DNA of 64,000 nucleotides from Pseudoalteromonas luteoviolacea H33-S (lineage in GTDB: Bacteria; Pseudomonadota; Gammaproteobacteria; Enterobacterales; Alteromonadaceae). How positions within the stretch are numbered: position 1 is the stretch's first letter; each line of letters opens with the position of its first letter. Shown piece by piece: positions 8,871 through 18,652 of the stretch. The position numbers and the translations under genes were made by a program. The stretch is from contig NZ_AUXY01000035.1 of assembly GCF_001625695.1 (NCBI RefSeq), positions 62,001 through 126,000 on the forward strand, written 5' to 3'. The notes below the pieces were generated by a model. That model was not told the origin of the DNA. It did no database searches and saw only the letters and a program-made list of their open reading frames with translations.

Positions 8871-9590
8871 ACTTTTCTCCTTAGTGTTTTAGTATTTTTA
8901 ATTTGGGGTTAGTACCTTTATCGCGCCACTTTAACTCAAGTTAACTACGTCAAATCTTGTCGTTGCCGAGACAAAGAATGATCAAATTAAATTAAAGTCA
9001 ATCCACAATAGTGGTACTGCTAAATAAAATTGATTTATTCACTATCACAAAAATATTGAGAATAAATCACGATGCGTCCTGTTCTTATTTTGAAGTTCTT
9101 TAATTATTAGTTTGTCACTTTGTTGATCTATTTCAGTATGTGTTTTTATCCAACCCGATAGACTTTAAAGTGAGTCACGTATTCACTCTAAATTGGTATG
9201 TAAAGAAGATAAATGAGAAATTTTATTGAATAATTTAATTCATAATTATCATAAACTTACCCATAAGACATTACATACAATGTGATTACGCACGCTAAAA
9301 TACAAAAAAAGTATGAGTAAAAAAAACTCAAATTTTTAAAGCCCCCACATTAAAAAATACCAAAAAAGTATGAACCGCCATCTAAAACACCTCTCAAATA
9401 CCACAAAAAAACATGAAATTTGACCATTGAACTAATTTCAATTTGATGTGCTCACAATCTCTATACTAAGTTGAGAGTCGTTGCCAAAAACGATGCCGTC
9501 ATCAGTTCTTATAGATAGAAGTCCTAACAAAAAAGTAGTCGTGCTAATCCGCACCACTTCTTACAACTTAGAACAACTAAAATTGGAAGA
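8871..9590. promoter_or_regulatory. Long AT-rich divergent regulatory region, curli operon versus subtilase
   Basis: 720 bases without a credible gene between two divergent secreted-protein genes. It must hold both promoters. Three copies of a motif lie at 9301-9316 (TACAAAAAAAGTATGA), 9358-9373 (TACCAAAAAAGTATGA) and, degenerate, 9399-9416. The first two are 57 bases apart. They could be regulator sites; which gene they serve is unknown. Confidence 0.5.
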
Positions 9591-12095
9591 ATGATGAAAA
9601 CTAAACTTACAGCTTTAACGCTGGCGCTCACGCCATTGCTTGCTTTTACATCTCACGCCGCAGTGCAAATTCAATCAACATCTCAAACTATTGATGATAG
9701 TGTCCTTGTTGTGTTTAAAGACAATGCAAGTGTTGCAATGCGTGCGCAGGCTCGTCAACTTGTTAAAGCACGTATCTCAGATAGCAATGCTGATGGCAAA
9801 GATGATAATTACAAAAATATCTTGAAAGGTCGTTTAGCAAAGTTTGACCTAAGTACAGTTTCACCAAAAGAAGCCATAAAATTACTTGAAGATCACCCTG
9901 CTGTTGCTTACGTGGAACCAAACTACATAGTCAAAGCAATGGCTATCCCAGATGATAGCCTTTTTGATCAACTTTGGGGCTTACATAACACAGGCCAAAC
10001 AGGCGGTACTAACGATGCAGATATTAATGCACCTGAAGCTTGGGATATTAGTGTCGGTTCTCGTGACGTCATCGTTGGAGTGATTGATACTGGTGTGGAT
10101 TACACTCACCCTGATCTAAGCGCAAACATGTGGGTAAACCCAGGCGAAATCGCAGGGGATGGCGTAGATAATGATGGTAATGGTTATGTTGACGATGTAT
10201 ATGGTATCAATGCCATTACTGATAGCGGCGACCCAATGGATGACCAAGGGCATGGTACACACGTATCTGGAACGATTGGCGCATCTGGCAACAATGCAAC
10301 TGGGGTTGTTGGTGTTAACCATGAGGTCTCCATTGTCGGCTGTAAATTCCTTAATTCATCCGGTAGTGGCTCAACCGCAGATGCCATCAAATGTATCGAT
10401 TATATGGTCGGTTTGAAAAATGCGGGCCACAACGTCAGTGTACTAAACAACAGTTGGGGCGGTGGTGGCTTTAGCCAAGCATTATATGACTCAATGACAG
10501 CGAGTGATCAGGCCGGTATCTTATTCGTTGCGGCGGCTGGTAACGGTGCCAGAGACAATGATGTGTCACCAAGCTACCCTGCAAGCTATGACCATGATAG
10601 CGTTTTAGCTGTCGCGTCGACGACACACACTGACAGCATGTCTTCGTTCTCGCAGTGGGGTCTAACTTCTGTCGATTTAGGCGCGCCAGGCAGTGATGTA
10701 TTGTCAACAGTCCCAGGCGGCAGCTACTCGTCTTTCTCAGGCACATCAATGGCAACGCCACACGTTGCGGGTGCTGCAGCCTTAGCGCTTGCTGTAAACC
10801 CTAGCTTGACCACCATTGAGCTTAAAAACCTACTTATGAATTCAGGTAAGCCAATCCCTGCACTGGAAGGAAAAACGGTGTCAGGTAAACGTCTTGATGT
10901 ACATCAAGCACTCATTGACGCAGATCCAGAGCCTGGCTTTAGAGTGATAGCATCACCTGTTGCACAAGAGATCACAGCAGGTGAAACCGCTCAGTACCAA
11001 TTGACTTTCACTTCAGTTGCGAATTGGCAAGGTGAAATAGCGTTGACAGCAGCTGGTGATTTGAATGGCGTTACCTTATCAACCGCAACGGTTACACCAG
11101 GTGAGACAGCTGTACTAAGTGTGCCTACCACAGCAGAAACACAATGGGGCGCATATAACTTCACTGTAAACGCGACATCAGGCCAGCTTAGCCAACAGAA
11201 GCAAGTTGCGCTGACAGTACTGCCGCAAGGCATGCGTGACTTCACCTATGACAATACAACCAGTGTGGATATTCCTGATAACGCTGCTGAAGGTGTGGAA
11301 TCTAAGATCACGATTGTTGACCCAATTACTATTTTTGGCTCTAGTACGGCTTTAAATATTAGCCATACCTATATCGGTGATTTACTTGTTACCCTTACGT
11401 CACCAACTGGTACCGTGGCGACTTTACACAACCGTGCCGGTGGTAGCGCAGACAATATCGTAGGCAGCTTTGCATCAGGCGCCTTTAACGGTGAAGTTGC
11501 TGCAGGTGATTGGACATTAAAAGTAGTTGATAACGCTGCGGTTGATACTGGCACACTCAACAACTGGTCTCTTACTCTGACGGGTATTGGTGAGATCTCT
11601 GAACAGCCTCCTGTTGCAGGTTTCGACTTTGTACGTGACGGCTTAGATGTCACGTTTACTGACACCAGTACTGATGTCAACGATGACATAGTTAGCAGAG
11701 CGTGGGACTTTGGTGATGGCAATACCAGCAACCAACAAAATCCACTACACACTTTTGCTGCTTCAGGCGAGTATGAGGTGACACTCACAGTCACTGACAG
11801 CCAAGGTCACACGCACGCTAGCACACAAACTATCTCAGTGAGTGCTGATAAGCCACTTCTTGAAGTGGTGAGAGCGAACAAAACGCGTTTAGGCTCAATT
11901 CGTGTTGAATTACGCTGGAGTGGTTCTACTGCGGATCAAGTTTCCATTTACCGTGATGGTCAGTTAGTTAACACAGTAAACAACACAGGTAAGTTCCGTG
12001 ACTTCACGCGTGACGCAGAAGCGACAAGCTACACCTACAAACTGTGTCAAGCAGGCGATATTTGCTCACCAGAAGTGACAGTTAACTTTCAATAG
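9591..12095 (+). CDS. Secreted S8 subtilase with P-domain and PKD domain (deseasin MCP-01-like)
   Basis: 834-residue extracellular serine protease precursor. Signal peptide to about 23; I9 propeptide about 35-118; catalytic domain about 125-440 with D166 (VIDTGVD), H221 (GHGTHV) and S386 (GTSMATPHVAG); a linker domain; a proprotein-convertase P-domain about 545-665; a PKD domain about 675-755 (WDFGDGNTS); and a final Ig/Fn3-like segment. The same order occurs in deseasin MCP-01 of Pseudoalteromonas, where the PKD domain binds insoluble collagen. Collagen or other marine protein particles are therefore the likely substrates. ATG at 9591 or 9594, both after GGAAGA. Confidence 0.93.
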   Translation: MMKTKLTALTLALTPLLAFTSHAAVQIQSTSQTIDDSVLVVFKDNASVAMRAQARQLVKARISDSNADGKDDNYKNILKGRLAKFDLSTVSPKEAIKLLEDHPAVAYVEPNYIVKAMAIPDDSLFDQLWGLHNTGQTGGTNDADINAPEAWDISVGSRDVIVGVIDTGVDYTHPDLSANMWVNPGEIAGDGVDNDGNGYVDDVYGINAITDSGDPMDDQGHGTHVSGTIGASGNNATGVVGVNHEVSIVGCKFLNSSGSGSTADAIKCIDYMVGLKNAGHNVSVLNNSWGGGGFSQALYDSMTASDQAGILFVAAAGNGARDNDVSPSYPASYDHDSVLAVASTTHTDSMSSFSQWGLTSVDLGAPGSDVLSTVPGGSYSSFSGTSMATPHVAGAAALALAVNPSLTTIELKNLLMNSGKPIPALEGKTVSGKRLDVHQALIDADPEPGFRVIASPVAQEITAGETAQYQLTFTSVANWQGEIALTAAGDLNGVTLSTATVTPGETAVLSVPTTAETQWGAYNFTVNATSGQLSQQKQVALTVLPQGMRDFTYDNTTSVDIPDNAAEGVESKITIVDPITIFGSSTALNISHTYIGDLLVTLTSPTGTVATLHNRAGGSADNIVGSFASGAFNGEVAAGDWTLKVVDNAAVDTGTLNNWSLTLTGIGEISEQPPVAGFDFVRDGLDVTFTDTSTDVNDDIVSRAWDFGDGNTSNQQNPLHTFAASGEYEVTLTVTDSQGHTHASTQTISVSADKPLLEVVRANKTRLGSIRVELRWSGSTADQVSIYRDGQLVNTVNNTGKFRDFTRDAEATSYTYKLCQAGDICSPEVTVNFQ

Positions 12096-12133
12096 TCTTT
12101 GAATAGGCCCAAAGTGGTCTATGACTTTTAACG

Positions 12134-12158
12134 CTGCACGGCTACTTTGGCCGTGCAG
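12134..12158. terminator. Bidirectional terminator shared by subtilase and flavin reductase genes
   Basis: Perfect 9-bp stem CTGCACGGC/GCCGTGCAG with a 7-base loop. One full arm lies inside the last codons of the convergent flavin reductase gene, so its coding sequence doubles as half of the hairpin. Confidence 0.7.
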
Positions 12159-12756
12159 ATTTAAACACCTCACCTAAACTTGCAAATTCGGCGCCGCCAA
12201 GTCGCGCTAATGGATCTAGCTTTAACGCATCGACTTTACTACGTCCTTTGTCATCCAGTTGTACAATTTCATCACCGATATAAGCATGAGTGACTTCAAC
12301 AAAAACGAGCTTCATCGGTAATTCACCCATTTCAACCACTTTGTGTAACTTACACGCAAAGGCAACCTTTGCTTTTTCAATACGAGGCAAAGTGGAACCA
12401 GGAAAATCACACACCGCCAAATCGAGTAAATCGAGCTCTGATTCATCATTGGGTAAAGAGGCTGCCGATTGTGTTACCTCATGTGCCAACGAACTGTCCG
12501 CAATATGGATCACCAACTCCTGTGTCGCCTCGACATTCACCACTGAATCTTTGTATTCACCCGTAGGCTTTTGCCCTACTGCATACATCAAAATGGCAGG
12601 ATCAGAACTAATCGCGGTAAAATATGAGAAAGGCGCTAAATTCAGCGTGCCTTTTGCTGTTTTTGATAATACCCATGCGATCGGTCTAGGCACCACAGTT
12701 TGGGTCAATGTATGGTAAATATGATTTGGAGATAATTCCTTAAAATCTAAAATCAT
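12142..12756 (-). CDS. Flavin reductase-like FMN-binding split-barrel protein
   Basis: 204-residue cytoplasmic protein of the flavin-reductase-like/DIM6-NTAB family. Family marks are the N-terminal TVVPRPIAWVLSKTAKGTLN, NLAPFSYFTAISSDPAILM and the central LVIHIADSSLAHEV. Such proteins bind FMN and either supply reduced flavin to a monooxygenase or reduce a substrate directly. No partner oxygenase is adjacent, so the substrate is unknown. It is a single gene convergent with the subtilase; its stop lies within the shared terminator hairpin. Confidence 0.88.
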   Translation of the reverse strand: MILDFKELSPNHIYHTLTQTVVPRPIAWVLSKTAKGTLNLAPFSYFTAISSDPAILMYAVGQKPTGEYKDSVVNVEATQELVIHIADSSLAHEVTQSAASLPNDESELDLLDLAVCDFPGSTLPRIEKAKVAFACKLHKVVEMGELPMKLVFVEVTHAYIGDEIVQLDDKGRSKVDALKLDPLARLGGAEFASLGEVFKSARPK

Positions 12757-12947
12757 TATGATGGCCTTTAATTAAGTAGCGGATGTGCATGAATACGAAT
12801 TGTACATGAAAATAAATCGAGCTCATTGAAAAGTATAAACATAATGACTAATAGTTATTTAAGGCTACCAACTCAAGTCTTCCTAAAAGTTAATCAACAC
12901 CTCAACTAAAATAAATTTAATCCAAGCCGAACGGCATGCTTAAAAAT

Positions 12948-12977
12948 AAAAACCGCTTTATTAATAAAGCGGTTTTT
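12948..12977 (-). terminator. Perfect palindromic terminator after the sigma factor gene
   Basis: A 30-base perfect palindrome with core ACCGCTTTATTAATAAAGCGGT flanked by A and T runs, about 33 bases past the sigma gene stop. It is symmetric and so can act on both strands. Confidence 0.85.
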
Positions 12978-13010
12978 ATAAATAATGCTCAAACAGGCTC
13001 GCTCACAGCA

Positions 13011-14198
13011 TCATATCCATTGTGCAAAGCGACCACTTAACTCAAACCCCCAGAGTAATCCAGCCGTGCCGCCGATGACGCCAAATCCCCAACCTAACAT
13101 GCCAAATTTATTTTGCTTTGAGAGTTGTTTGTATGCGAGCTCATCACCTTGCGCTTGTTGAATGATCCGCTGCTTATTTGCCACAGCCATGATCACAGTA
13201 AACCGAGTCACCCCAATCAATAAAAATACATAGCTTAAGGTGGGGAATAGCCAACCGGCACTAAATTGATAAGCCAATACCATCAGCAGCGCACTGACAA
13301 CTATCCATGCATTGGTTAGCCTACGAGCGCGATGTAATTTGGCCACCACTTCAGAGTCATCAAAATGTTTAAGCGCTCTTTTGGCACTGATATCATTAGC
13401 TAGCAAAGCCATCGCCCCACCAGCCACCGCACCGCCGAAAATACTCGCTAGTTTCCATAACCATGAGGCTTGAGATTGTGTCGCAGCACCGAGCGTCGCA
13501 GCAGCCACTGGGGAGGAAGTGACTGCAAGGGATAAAACCAGCGATGACAGCCCAACCGGTGCGGTCGCTAAAATCAGCTTGCCATAGTTCGCCATCATTT
13601 GGCTTTTGAGTTGCGTGCGCACACGCTCCAAACGCTTTCTCAGTGCACTTTCACTGACCCCTAGTAAGGCACTCACATGCGCTGTACTTTGACCTTCTCG
13701 ATAATAGAGTAAAACCGCCTCTTTGCTGTCATCAGGCAATTTATCTAAAAAGTGATACAGCAGCGCTGATTGCTGTTTTTTAATCAGCATATCATCTAAC
13801 TCGCTTGCACCATCTACTAATTGTTGCAGAACCCGTTCGGCCTGTGCTGAACTCACCTGTTTATGTGATACCGCCCCCTGATCGCGAAGGTGGTTAATGG
13901 CTGTATAGCGCGTTAACTGCCTTATCCAAGGTAAAATACTGGCGTTACTTTTTAGCTCTCCCAGCTTGTGCCATGCCTTAATAAACACCTTTTGACTGAC
14001 ATCTTCACTGTGTGCAACATCTTTGGTGATTGCCAATGCAATGCTACTCACCACGCCAGATAGCCGCTCTACCAAAACAGAAAATGCTTTTTTATCGCCC
14101 GCTTTTGCACTCTCCACCAATTGAATAAGCTGACTTTCAACATCCATCGCATTTTCTCCTTGCATCGAAACCGGTAAGTACGCCTTTGACTCTATCAT
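13011..14198 (-). CDS. ECF-like sigma-70 factor fused to a C-terminal membrane domain
   Basis: 395 residues. The first ~190 carry sigma region 2 (EDVSQKVFIKAWHKL, WIRQLTRYTAINHLRDQ) and region 4 (LPDDSKEAVLLYYREGQSTA, VSESALRKRLERVRTQL). The rest has about five hydrophobic segments, roughly residues 205-230, 240-262, 290-310, 312-335 and 365-388. Ordinary ECF sigmas end after region 4 and are held by a separate anti-sigma; none is encoded next door, so the membrane part may tether or control the factor itself. A TTG five codons upstream is possible, but the ATG at 14198 has GGAAGG well spaced and is preferred. The target promoters are unknown. Confidence 0.85.
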   Translation of the reverse strand: MIESKAYLPVSMQGENAMDVESQLIQLVESAKAGDKKAFSVLVERLSGVVSSIALAITKDVAHSEDVSQKVFIKAWHKLGELKSNASILPWIRQLTRYTAINHLRDQGAVSHKQVSSAQAERVLQQLVDGASELDDMLIKKQQSALLYHFLDKLPDDSKEAVLLYYREGQSTAHVSALLGVSESALRKRLERVRTQLKSQMMANYGKLILATAPVGLSSLVLSLAVTSSPVAAATLGAATQSQASWLWKLASIFGGAVAGGAMALLANDISAKRALKHFDDSEVVAKLHRARRLTNAWIVVSALLMVLAYQFSAGWLFPTLSYVFLLIGVTRFTVIMAVANKQRIIQQAQGDELAYKQLSKQNKFGMLGWGFGVIGGTAGLLWGFELSGRFAQWI

Positions 14199-14307
14199 AA
14201 CTTTTCCTTCCAACTGTCGTTATAAATAAAGTCACGGCCAAGAAGATAACTGTGACAAAAATTTAAAGGTTTACTTTTTTAAAAGTAAAAAATGAGAGGT
14301 AAGATAC

Positions 14308-16725
14308 TTATTTTACCGGACAATGAATAACAAAGTGGGTACCTGATTGCGCCTTCGTTTGCAGCTCAATTTTACCACCAAACTCTTGGTGAATGATGTT
14401 ATATACGCGGCTCAAACCAAGCCCACTACTTCCCTTGCCAAGCGCTTGTCCAGCAAATGGCACAAAAATATTGCTCGCCATTGTCTGCTCAATGCCACAA
14501 CCGTCATCACCGTACGTCAGCATGATCATACGTTTGTTTTGCGAAAACTGTGCGTTTAACCAAATATTCCCTGAAGGCATATCAACAAAGCCATGTTTAA
14601 GTGAGTTTTCAATCAGCTTGCTCAGTACTTCATCCATGGCCTCGGCGGGCCCCGACAGCATAATTCCTGGATCTAGTTCCAAACTACATGTCACTTGCCT
14701 ATCGGCAAATTTGGCGGCATATTTTTCAATGATGCTAGTGACTAACTCAGACAAAGTAAATATACGCGATGTCGCTGGATCCGTTTCGTGTCGATAGCCT
14801 AAGCCTTGAAACTTTTCACTCAATTTCAGTAAATGTACCAAGCTAGCATGATTAGACTGCAAACTCTGTTCAATGACATCCAAGACTCTCAGTAATTCCG
14901 ACTTTTTCAGCTGTTCATTGTCTATCGTCTTGAGCAGCCCCACTAGCTGCGACTGCATCACTGATTCTGCTGTGGCGATATTGCCAAGTGGCGTGTTGAT
15001 CTCATGGGCCATGCCCACCACCATACTGGTCATTGACGCCATTTTCTCCGCTTCAACTAACTCTTGTTGTGTCTGCTGCAGTGCCTGCAATGACGCCTCT
15101 AGTGCCTCCGTCTTATCCGTCAAATCTTGGTTTGTTGCTTGTAATTCTGCGGTCTTCAATGCAACTTTTTCATCTAGCGTCATATTTGCGACCTTCAACT
15201 TTTGCTCAGCCTCTTTGAGCTCCGTAATATCTGTGATCACTCCTTCAATACTTTGCTGATTATCGCTGTAGCCACCGCGCTCTATCATCCAGCGAATACC
15301 GCCATTACGGTGAATCACTCGGTAAATCACTTTAAATCGACCACTATTTGCCAGCTCATCTTGGATCACCTGCCACACCATTCCTTGATCATCTGGATAA
15401 ATGATATCAGCAAACGCAAGCGCTTTATTTTGAATAAAATCCTCGGCAAGATACCCAGTTGCAGACTCTATCGCGCCATTCAAGTACATCATGGTCCAGT
15501 ACTTATCATTTTTACAGCGATAGACGATTGAAGGGATTTTATCAACCAAGGTTTCATAGCGCAGTTTCTCATCAGACAAATTCTGCGACATATCTTGCAG
15601 ATGTTTGACATAAGCTTTGTTACGGCGGTGAAAAAACGCAAACAACAAAGTCAGAATCATGACCTCTGCTGCAATACTGATAAATGCCATTGTTTGCACT
15701 GCAATAAAGGCTTGCTCAATTTTATCAATCGCGGGTTGCAAGGGCATAGACGTTAATAGTACCCAGCCTTTTGACTCAATAATTGACATCGTAAAAAGCC
15801 GAGACCTATGAGCCAAATAGGCTGTCTCATGTGACCATAGCTTTTGATATGCTTCATACCAGATCCCTTGCTCAACCGCTTCAAAACCCGCTCTTTGCTC
15901 TGTTTGTAGCAAATGAGAGATGTCTGACGCGACAATGTCACTTTTTTCATTGAGTAAAATAAAGCTGCTTTGCTGAGCGCCTTTTAGCAGCTTGGCATTA
16001 TCTAACAAGCTTTGCAGTGTAATGTCATGACCGACATTGCCGTACCAAATACCATCGATATAAACAGGCGTGACCGCTGATAACATAAGTAGTTCGGGAA
16101 TCGGATCTTCAATTAATGGCGTCCAGTATGTGCCAGGAGGCGTATCAGAGGTAAGCCAAGGGGTTCCTTTATAACTGAAGCCTGCTTTTGCCTTAAACAC
16201 AAAATCAGGCTCGTCTGGCCAAAAAATAACGATACCGCCTGCTTCATTCATAAACCAAGTATCAGAGAATTGATTCGACAGCGCCCCTTGACCAAACGTC
16301 TCCACCGTCTGTTTAGCAATCAGTAACCGTCTTGTTTGCAGCGCAGATAAGTCGGTGCCCGCAGGTAAATAAACCCCTGCTTGCTCTTGCCCATTAAAGC
16401 CCTCCATGCGCGAGCGAATAGAGCCATCTGGATACGGTTGAATAAGATCGGTGAACTTTTGAGTGGGATTAACATCTGCGCTTTCGAAATTAGACTGAAG
16501 GGCGCTTGCCAGCCTAGTCGATGAGTCTGCGGCGTACTGCAATCGTTGTTCGATTTGCTCAGCAATAAACGCCGCCTGCCATGCCCGCTGCTCTTTTATT
16601 TCATACAGCTCTTTATCAATTAACTTAGATTGCTCCAACATGCTGTAATACAGCAATATAGTTAACACCAAGACTGCTGATATTGCAGGCACAAACCACG
16701 GCGTCGAGCGGTATTTTACACCCAT
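14308..16725 (-). CDS. Membrane Cache-PAS sensor histidine kinase
   Basis: 805 residues. Transmembrane helix at about 11-28, a periplasmic double-Cache-type sensor to about 335, second helix about 340-365, a PAS domain about 390-512 (DITELKEAE end), a coiled coil about 515-560, and a kinase core with phosphorylated H574 in MAHEINTPLGN. The ATPase has N-box ENSLKHG, DDGCGI and GSSGLGLSRVYN. It has no receiver. No response regulator gene is adjacent, so the partner is unknown. Cache domains usually bind small metabolites. The upstream sigma-membrane gene is on the same strand about 95 bases downstream, and co-regulation is possible. Confidence 0.9.
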   Translation of the reverse strand: MGVKYRSTPWFVPAISAVLVLTILLYYSMLEQSKLIDKELYEIKEQRAWQAAFIAEQIEQRLQYAADSSTRLASALQSNFESADVNPTQKFTDLIQPYPDGSIRSRMEGFNGQEQAGVYLPAGTDLSALQTRRLLIAKQTVETFGQGALSNQFSDTWFMNEAGGIVIFWPDEPDFVFKAKAGFSYKGTPWLTSDTPPGTYWTPLIEDPIPELLMLSAVTPVYIDGIWYGNVGHDITLQSLLDNAKLLKGAQQSSFILLNEKSDIVASDISHLLQTEQRAGFEAVEQGIWYEAYQKLWSHETAYLAHRSRLFTMSIIESKGWVLLTSMPLQPAIDKIEQAFIAVQTMAFISIAAEVMILTLLFAFFHRRNKAYVKHLQDMSQNLSDEKLRYETLVDKIPSIVYRCKNDKYWTMMYLNGAIESATGYLAEDFIQNKALAFADIIYPDDQGMVWQVIQDELANSGRFKVIYRVIHRNGGIRWMIERGGYSDNQQSIEGVITDITELKEAEQKLKVANMTLDEKVALKTAELQATNQDLTDKTEALEASLQALQQTQQELVEAEKMASMTSMVVGMAHEINTPLGNIATAESVMQSQLVGLLKTIDNEQLKKSELLRVLDVIEQSLQSNHASLVHLLKLSEKFQGLGYRHETDPATSRIFTLSELVTSIIEKYAAKFADRQVTCSLELDPGIMLSGPAEAMDEVLSKLIENSLKHGFVDMPSGNIWLNAQFSQNKRMIMLTYGDDGCGIEQTMASNIFVPFAGQALGKGSSGLGLSRVYNIIHQEFGGKIELQTKAQSGTHFVIHCPVK

Positions 16726-16941
16726 AACCGCCCTATCTATTTACAGACCAAAACGGCTAACAAACTTAATCGACAACAATTCATAAACCATCTAACCACT
16801 TGTGCATTTACTTAATCATTGCCAATATTAGCCAATTTTCAAATTAATCCTGTAACTCCTTGGTTAAATCATTCTCATCGAGCAAGCAAAAAGTGACCAT
16901 TTATTCATGATGTGGTCAGTCCCATCGTTAGAAGATGGAAT

Positions 16942-16960
16942 AGGTGCCATTAAGGCACCT
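16942..16960. terminator. Hairpin after the lipoprotein gene
   Basis: AGGTGCC/GGCACCT stem with a five-base loop, just past the lipoprotein stop. The T-tract is weak in both directions. Confidence 0.45.
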
Positions 16961-16963
16961 TGG

Positions 16964-17521
16964 CTATTTTAAAGTCAGCCCATGGATCGTCATCATCGCG
17001 CGACCGCCCGCTTTGTCGGTTAAATCAGGCACAAAATACAGCGCAGAGACAGAAGCAGTTACTATGCCTTTATCTTGTGACCAATTAGGCGTCCAATCTG
17101 GTCGAGCAAACTGCTCAAGGGTAACCTGCTGTGTTTTCGGCTCAAGCGCCTTTGGCAAAACCACCTGATAATGCGCGTAGCTTTTATCACCATCGCCACC
17201 ATATTCAGTTTGCGACAGCTTAATCACTAACGGCTTATCACTTTGATAAGTGACTTCAATGGTCGTTAAATCAATCAAGTTGCCCTTGGGAATATCGTAA
17301 ATGAGCTCTACCCACGAGTTATTTTGCTTATCAACTCTTGGGACGCGATCAAAGCCAATTTTAACTCGGTCATCCTGTACAAGAGGCTCATCCAAAATCA
17401 CTTGGCTGCCATGAGGATCGGTCGCATAGCGCCAATTGTTAGCATCAAAAGAAGGGACAGCTTGCATACCGGAGCAACCTACCAGTAACAAACCACTCAA
17501 AAAAGACAGTGCACGCATCAT
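16964..17521 (-). CDS. Putative lipoprotein of unknown function
   Basis: 185 residues from the ATG at 17521 (or 17518); a GTG seven codons upstream exists, but AAGGAG lies directly before the ATG pair and decides the start. The signal ends in the lipobox LLVGC, so the protein is probably lipid-anchored in the envelope. The mature part (about 165 residues) is rich in beta-type sequence with several tryptophans (NNWRYA, SWVELIYD, RPDWTPNWSQ), which suggests a beta-sandwich, possibly a ligand-binding fold. No family was recognised. It stands alone between the kinase and LysR genes on the minus strand. Confidence 0.75.
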   Translation of the reverse strand: MMRALSFLSGLLLVGCSGMQAVPSFDANNWRYATDPHGSQVILDEPLVQDDRVKIGFDRVPRVDKQNNSWVELIYDIPKGNLIDLTTIEVTYQSDKPLVIKLSQTEYGGDGDKSYAHYQVVLPKALEPKTQQVTLEQFARPDWTPNWSQDKGIVTASVSALYFVPDLTDKAGGRAMMTIHGLTLK

Positions 17522-17622
17522 GCTCTCCTTGTTTATTTTCACACCGATAATAAATCAATCACCATGTTTATACAGTTAATTGCGTCTAGCCACAGCACAA
17601 ACCCGATAAATCAAAATCATCA

Positions 17623-18528
17623 CTATGTTCTGGCCACCGCCACAAGCTGTTCGCGAAACCACTTAATTGCCTGCTCATCTTTATTTTTAATATGCCAGTA
17701 TACTTTCATGGCATAACTTTTCATGGGTATCGGTGTTTCGAATTGAGAGATTTGAAATTGCTTACTTATCGCATCGAGAAAACGCCTTGGTGCAGTAAAA
17801 ATGGCATCACTTTGCTCAACGATATATGGCGCACTTGAGAAATTAGCGACCTTGTACTGCACAGTCCGTGAGAGACCATGCTCATTTAACGCATCATCCA
17901 CCATGCCTCGGGTGTCTTTGCCAGTGCCCGCGAGCAAATGAGGGTATTGGCAAAACAACTTAACATCCTGCGGATTTGCCAATATTGGATGGTCATTTTT
18001 TACCACCGAGACAAAATCATCACGATATAGGGTTGTCACCATCAAGCTCGGGTGGCTGGACTCAACAACACTAATTGAAAAATCTACTTCACCGCTTTCA
18101 ATTTGACTGGCCAACCCGCGTTTGTCCAACTTGGTGAACACAACCCGCACTTGTGGTGCTACCTTAGCTAAATGGGTGATCAATGGCGCTGATAGGGCTT
18201 GCTCTACCAGATCACTCGTGGCGATATAAAATGTACGTGTCGAGGTTGTTGGTTCAAACTGCTCTTGAAAGAGAATATTCTTTTCAAAATCATTTAACCA
18301 ACGATTAAGTTGCGGCTTTAATGTCTCTGCACGAGGCGTCATGACTAACTGATTGCCTTGGCGGATCACCAGCGAATCATTAAAACTATGACGCAGCTTT
18401 TTGAGGGTATGGCTCACCGCCGACTGTGTCAGCCCCGCTCTCTCGCCTGCTCGAGTTAAGTTTTTTGTCTCGAATATAATCTGCAACAATCTCAATTGAT
18501 TCAATTCGATATCTGAAATATTAGCCAT
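17623..18528 (-). CDS. LysR-type transcriptional regulator
   Basis: 301 residues from the ATG at 18528 (a TTG four codons upstream is less likely). The N-terminal winged helix-turn-helix (residues 8-66: NLTRAGERAGLTQSAVSHTL) is typical, followed by a substrate-binding effector domain. It is divergent from a secreted DJ-1-like gene. A 16-base sequence in that gap (18572-18587) recurs before the SDR gene, so this regulator probably controls both. The effector is unknown. Confidence 0.92.
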   Translation of the reverse strand: MANISDIELNQLRLLQIIFETKNLTRAGERAGLTQSAVSHTLKKLRHSFNDSLVIRQGNQLVMTPRAETLKPQLNRWLNDFEKNILFQEQFEPTTSTRTFYIATSDLVEQALSAPLITHLAKVAPQVRVVFTKLDKRGLASQIESGEVDFSISVVESSHPSLMVTTLYRDDFVSVVKNDHPILANPQDVKLFCQYPHLLAGTGKDTRGMVDDALNEHGLSRTVQYKVANFSSAPYIVEQSDAIFTAPRRFLDAISKQFQISQFETPIPMKSYAMKVYWHIKNKDEQAIKWFREQLVAVART

Positions 18529-18571
18529 ACCACCACTCAACTATTAATCATACTCATAACTATATTATGTC

Positions 18572-18587
18572 AATTAATTTCATTAAT
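18572..18587. promoter_or_regulatory. Operator-like sequence, copy 1 (before DJ-1-like gene)
   Basis: AATTAATTTCATTAAT, with two self-complementary ATTAAT halves around TTC. It ends 65 bases before the DJ-1-like ATG and 44 bases from the LysR start. An identical copy lies at 19715-19730. Probable LysR binding site. Confidence 0.55.
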
Positions 18588-18652
18588 GAAGGTTAAATTC
18601 ATAAGCTGTGTGACATCAAACAAATACACAGTTTTAAAAAATAGGAAGCACC

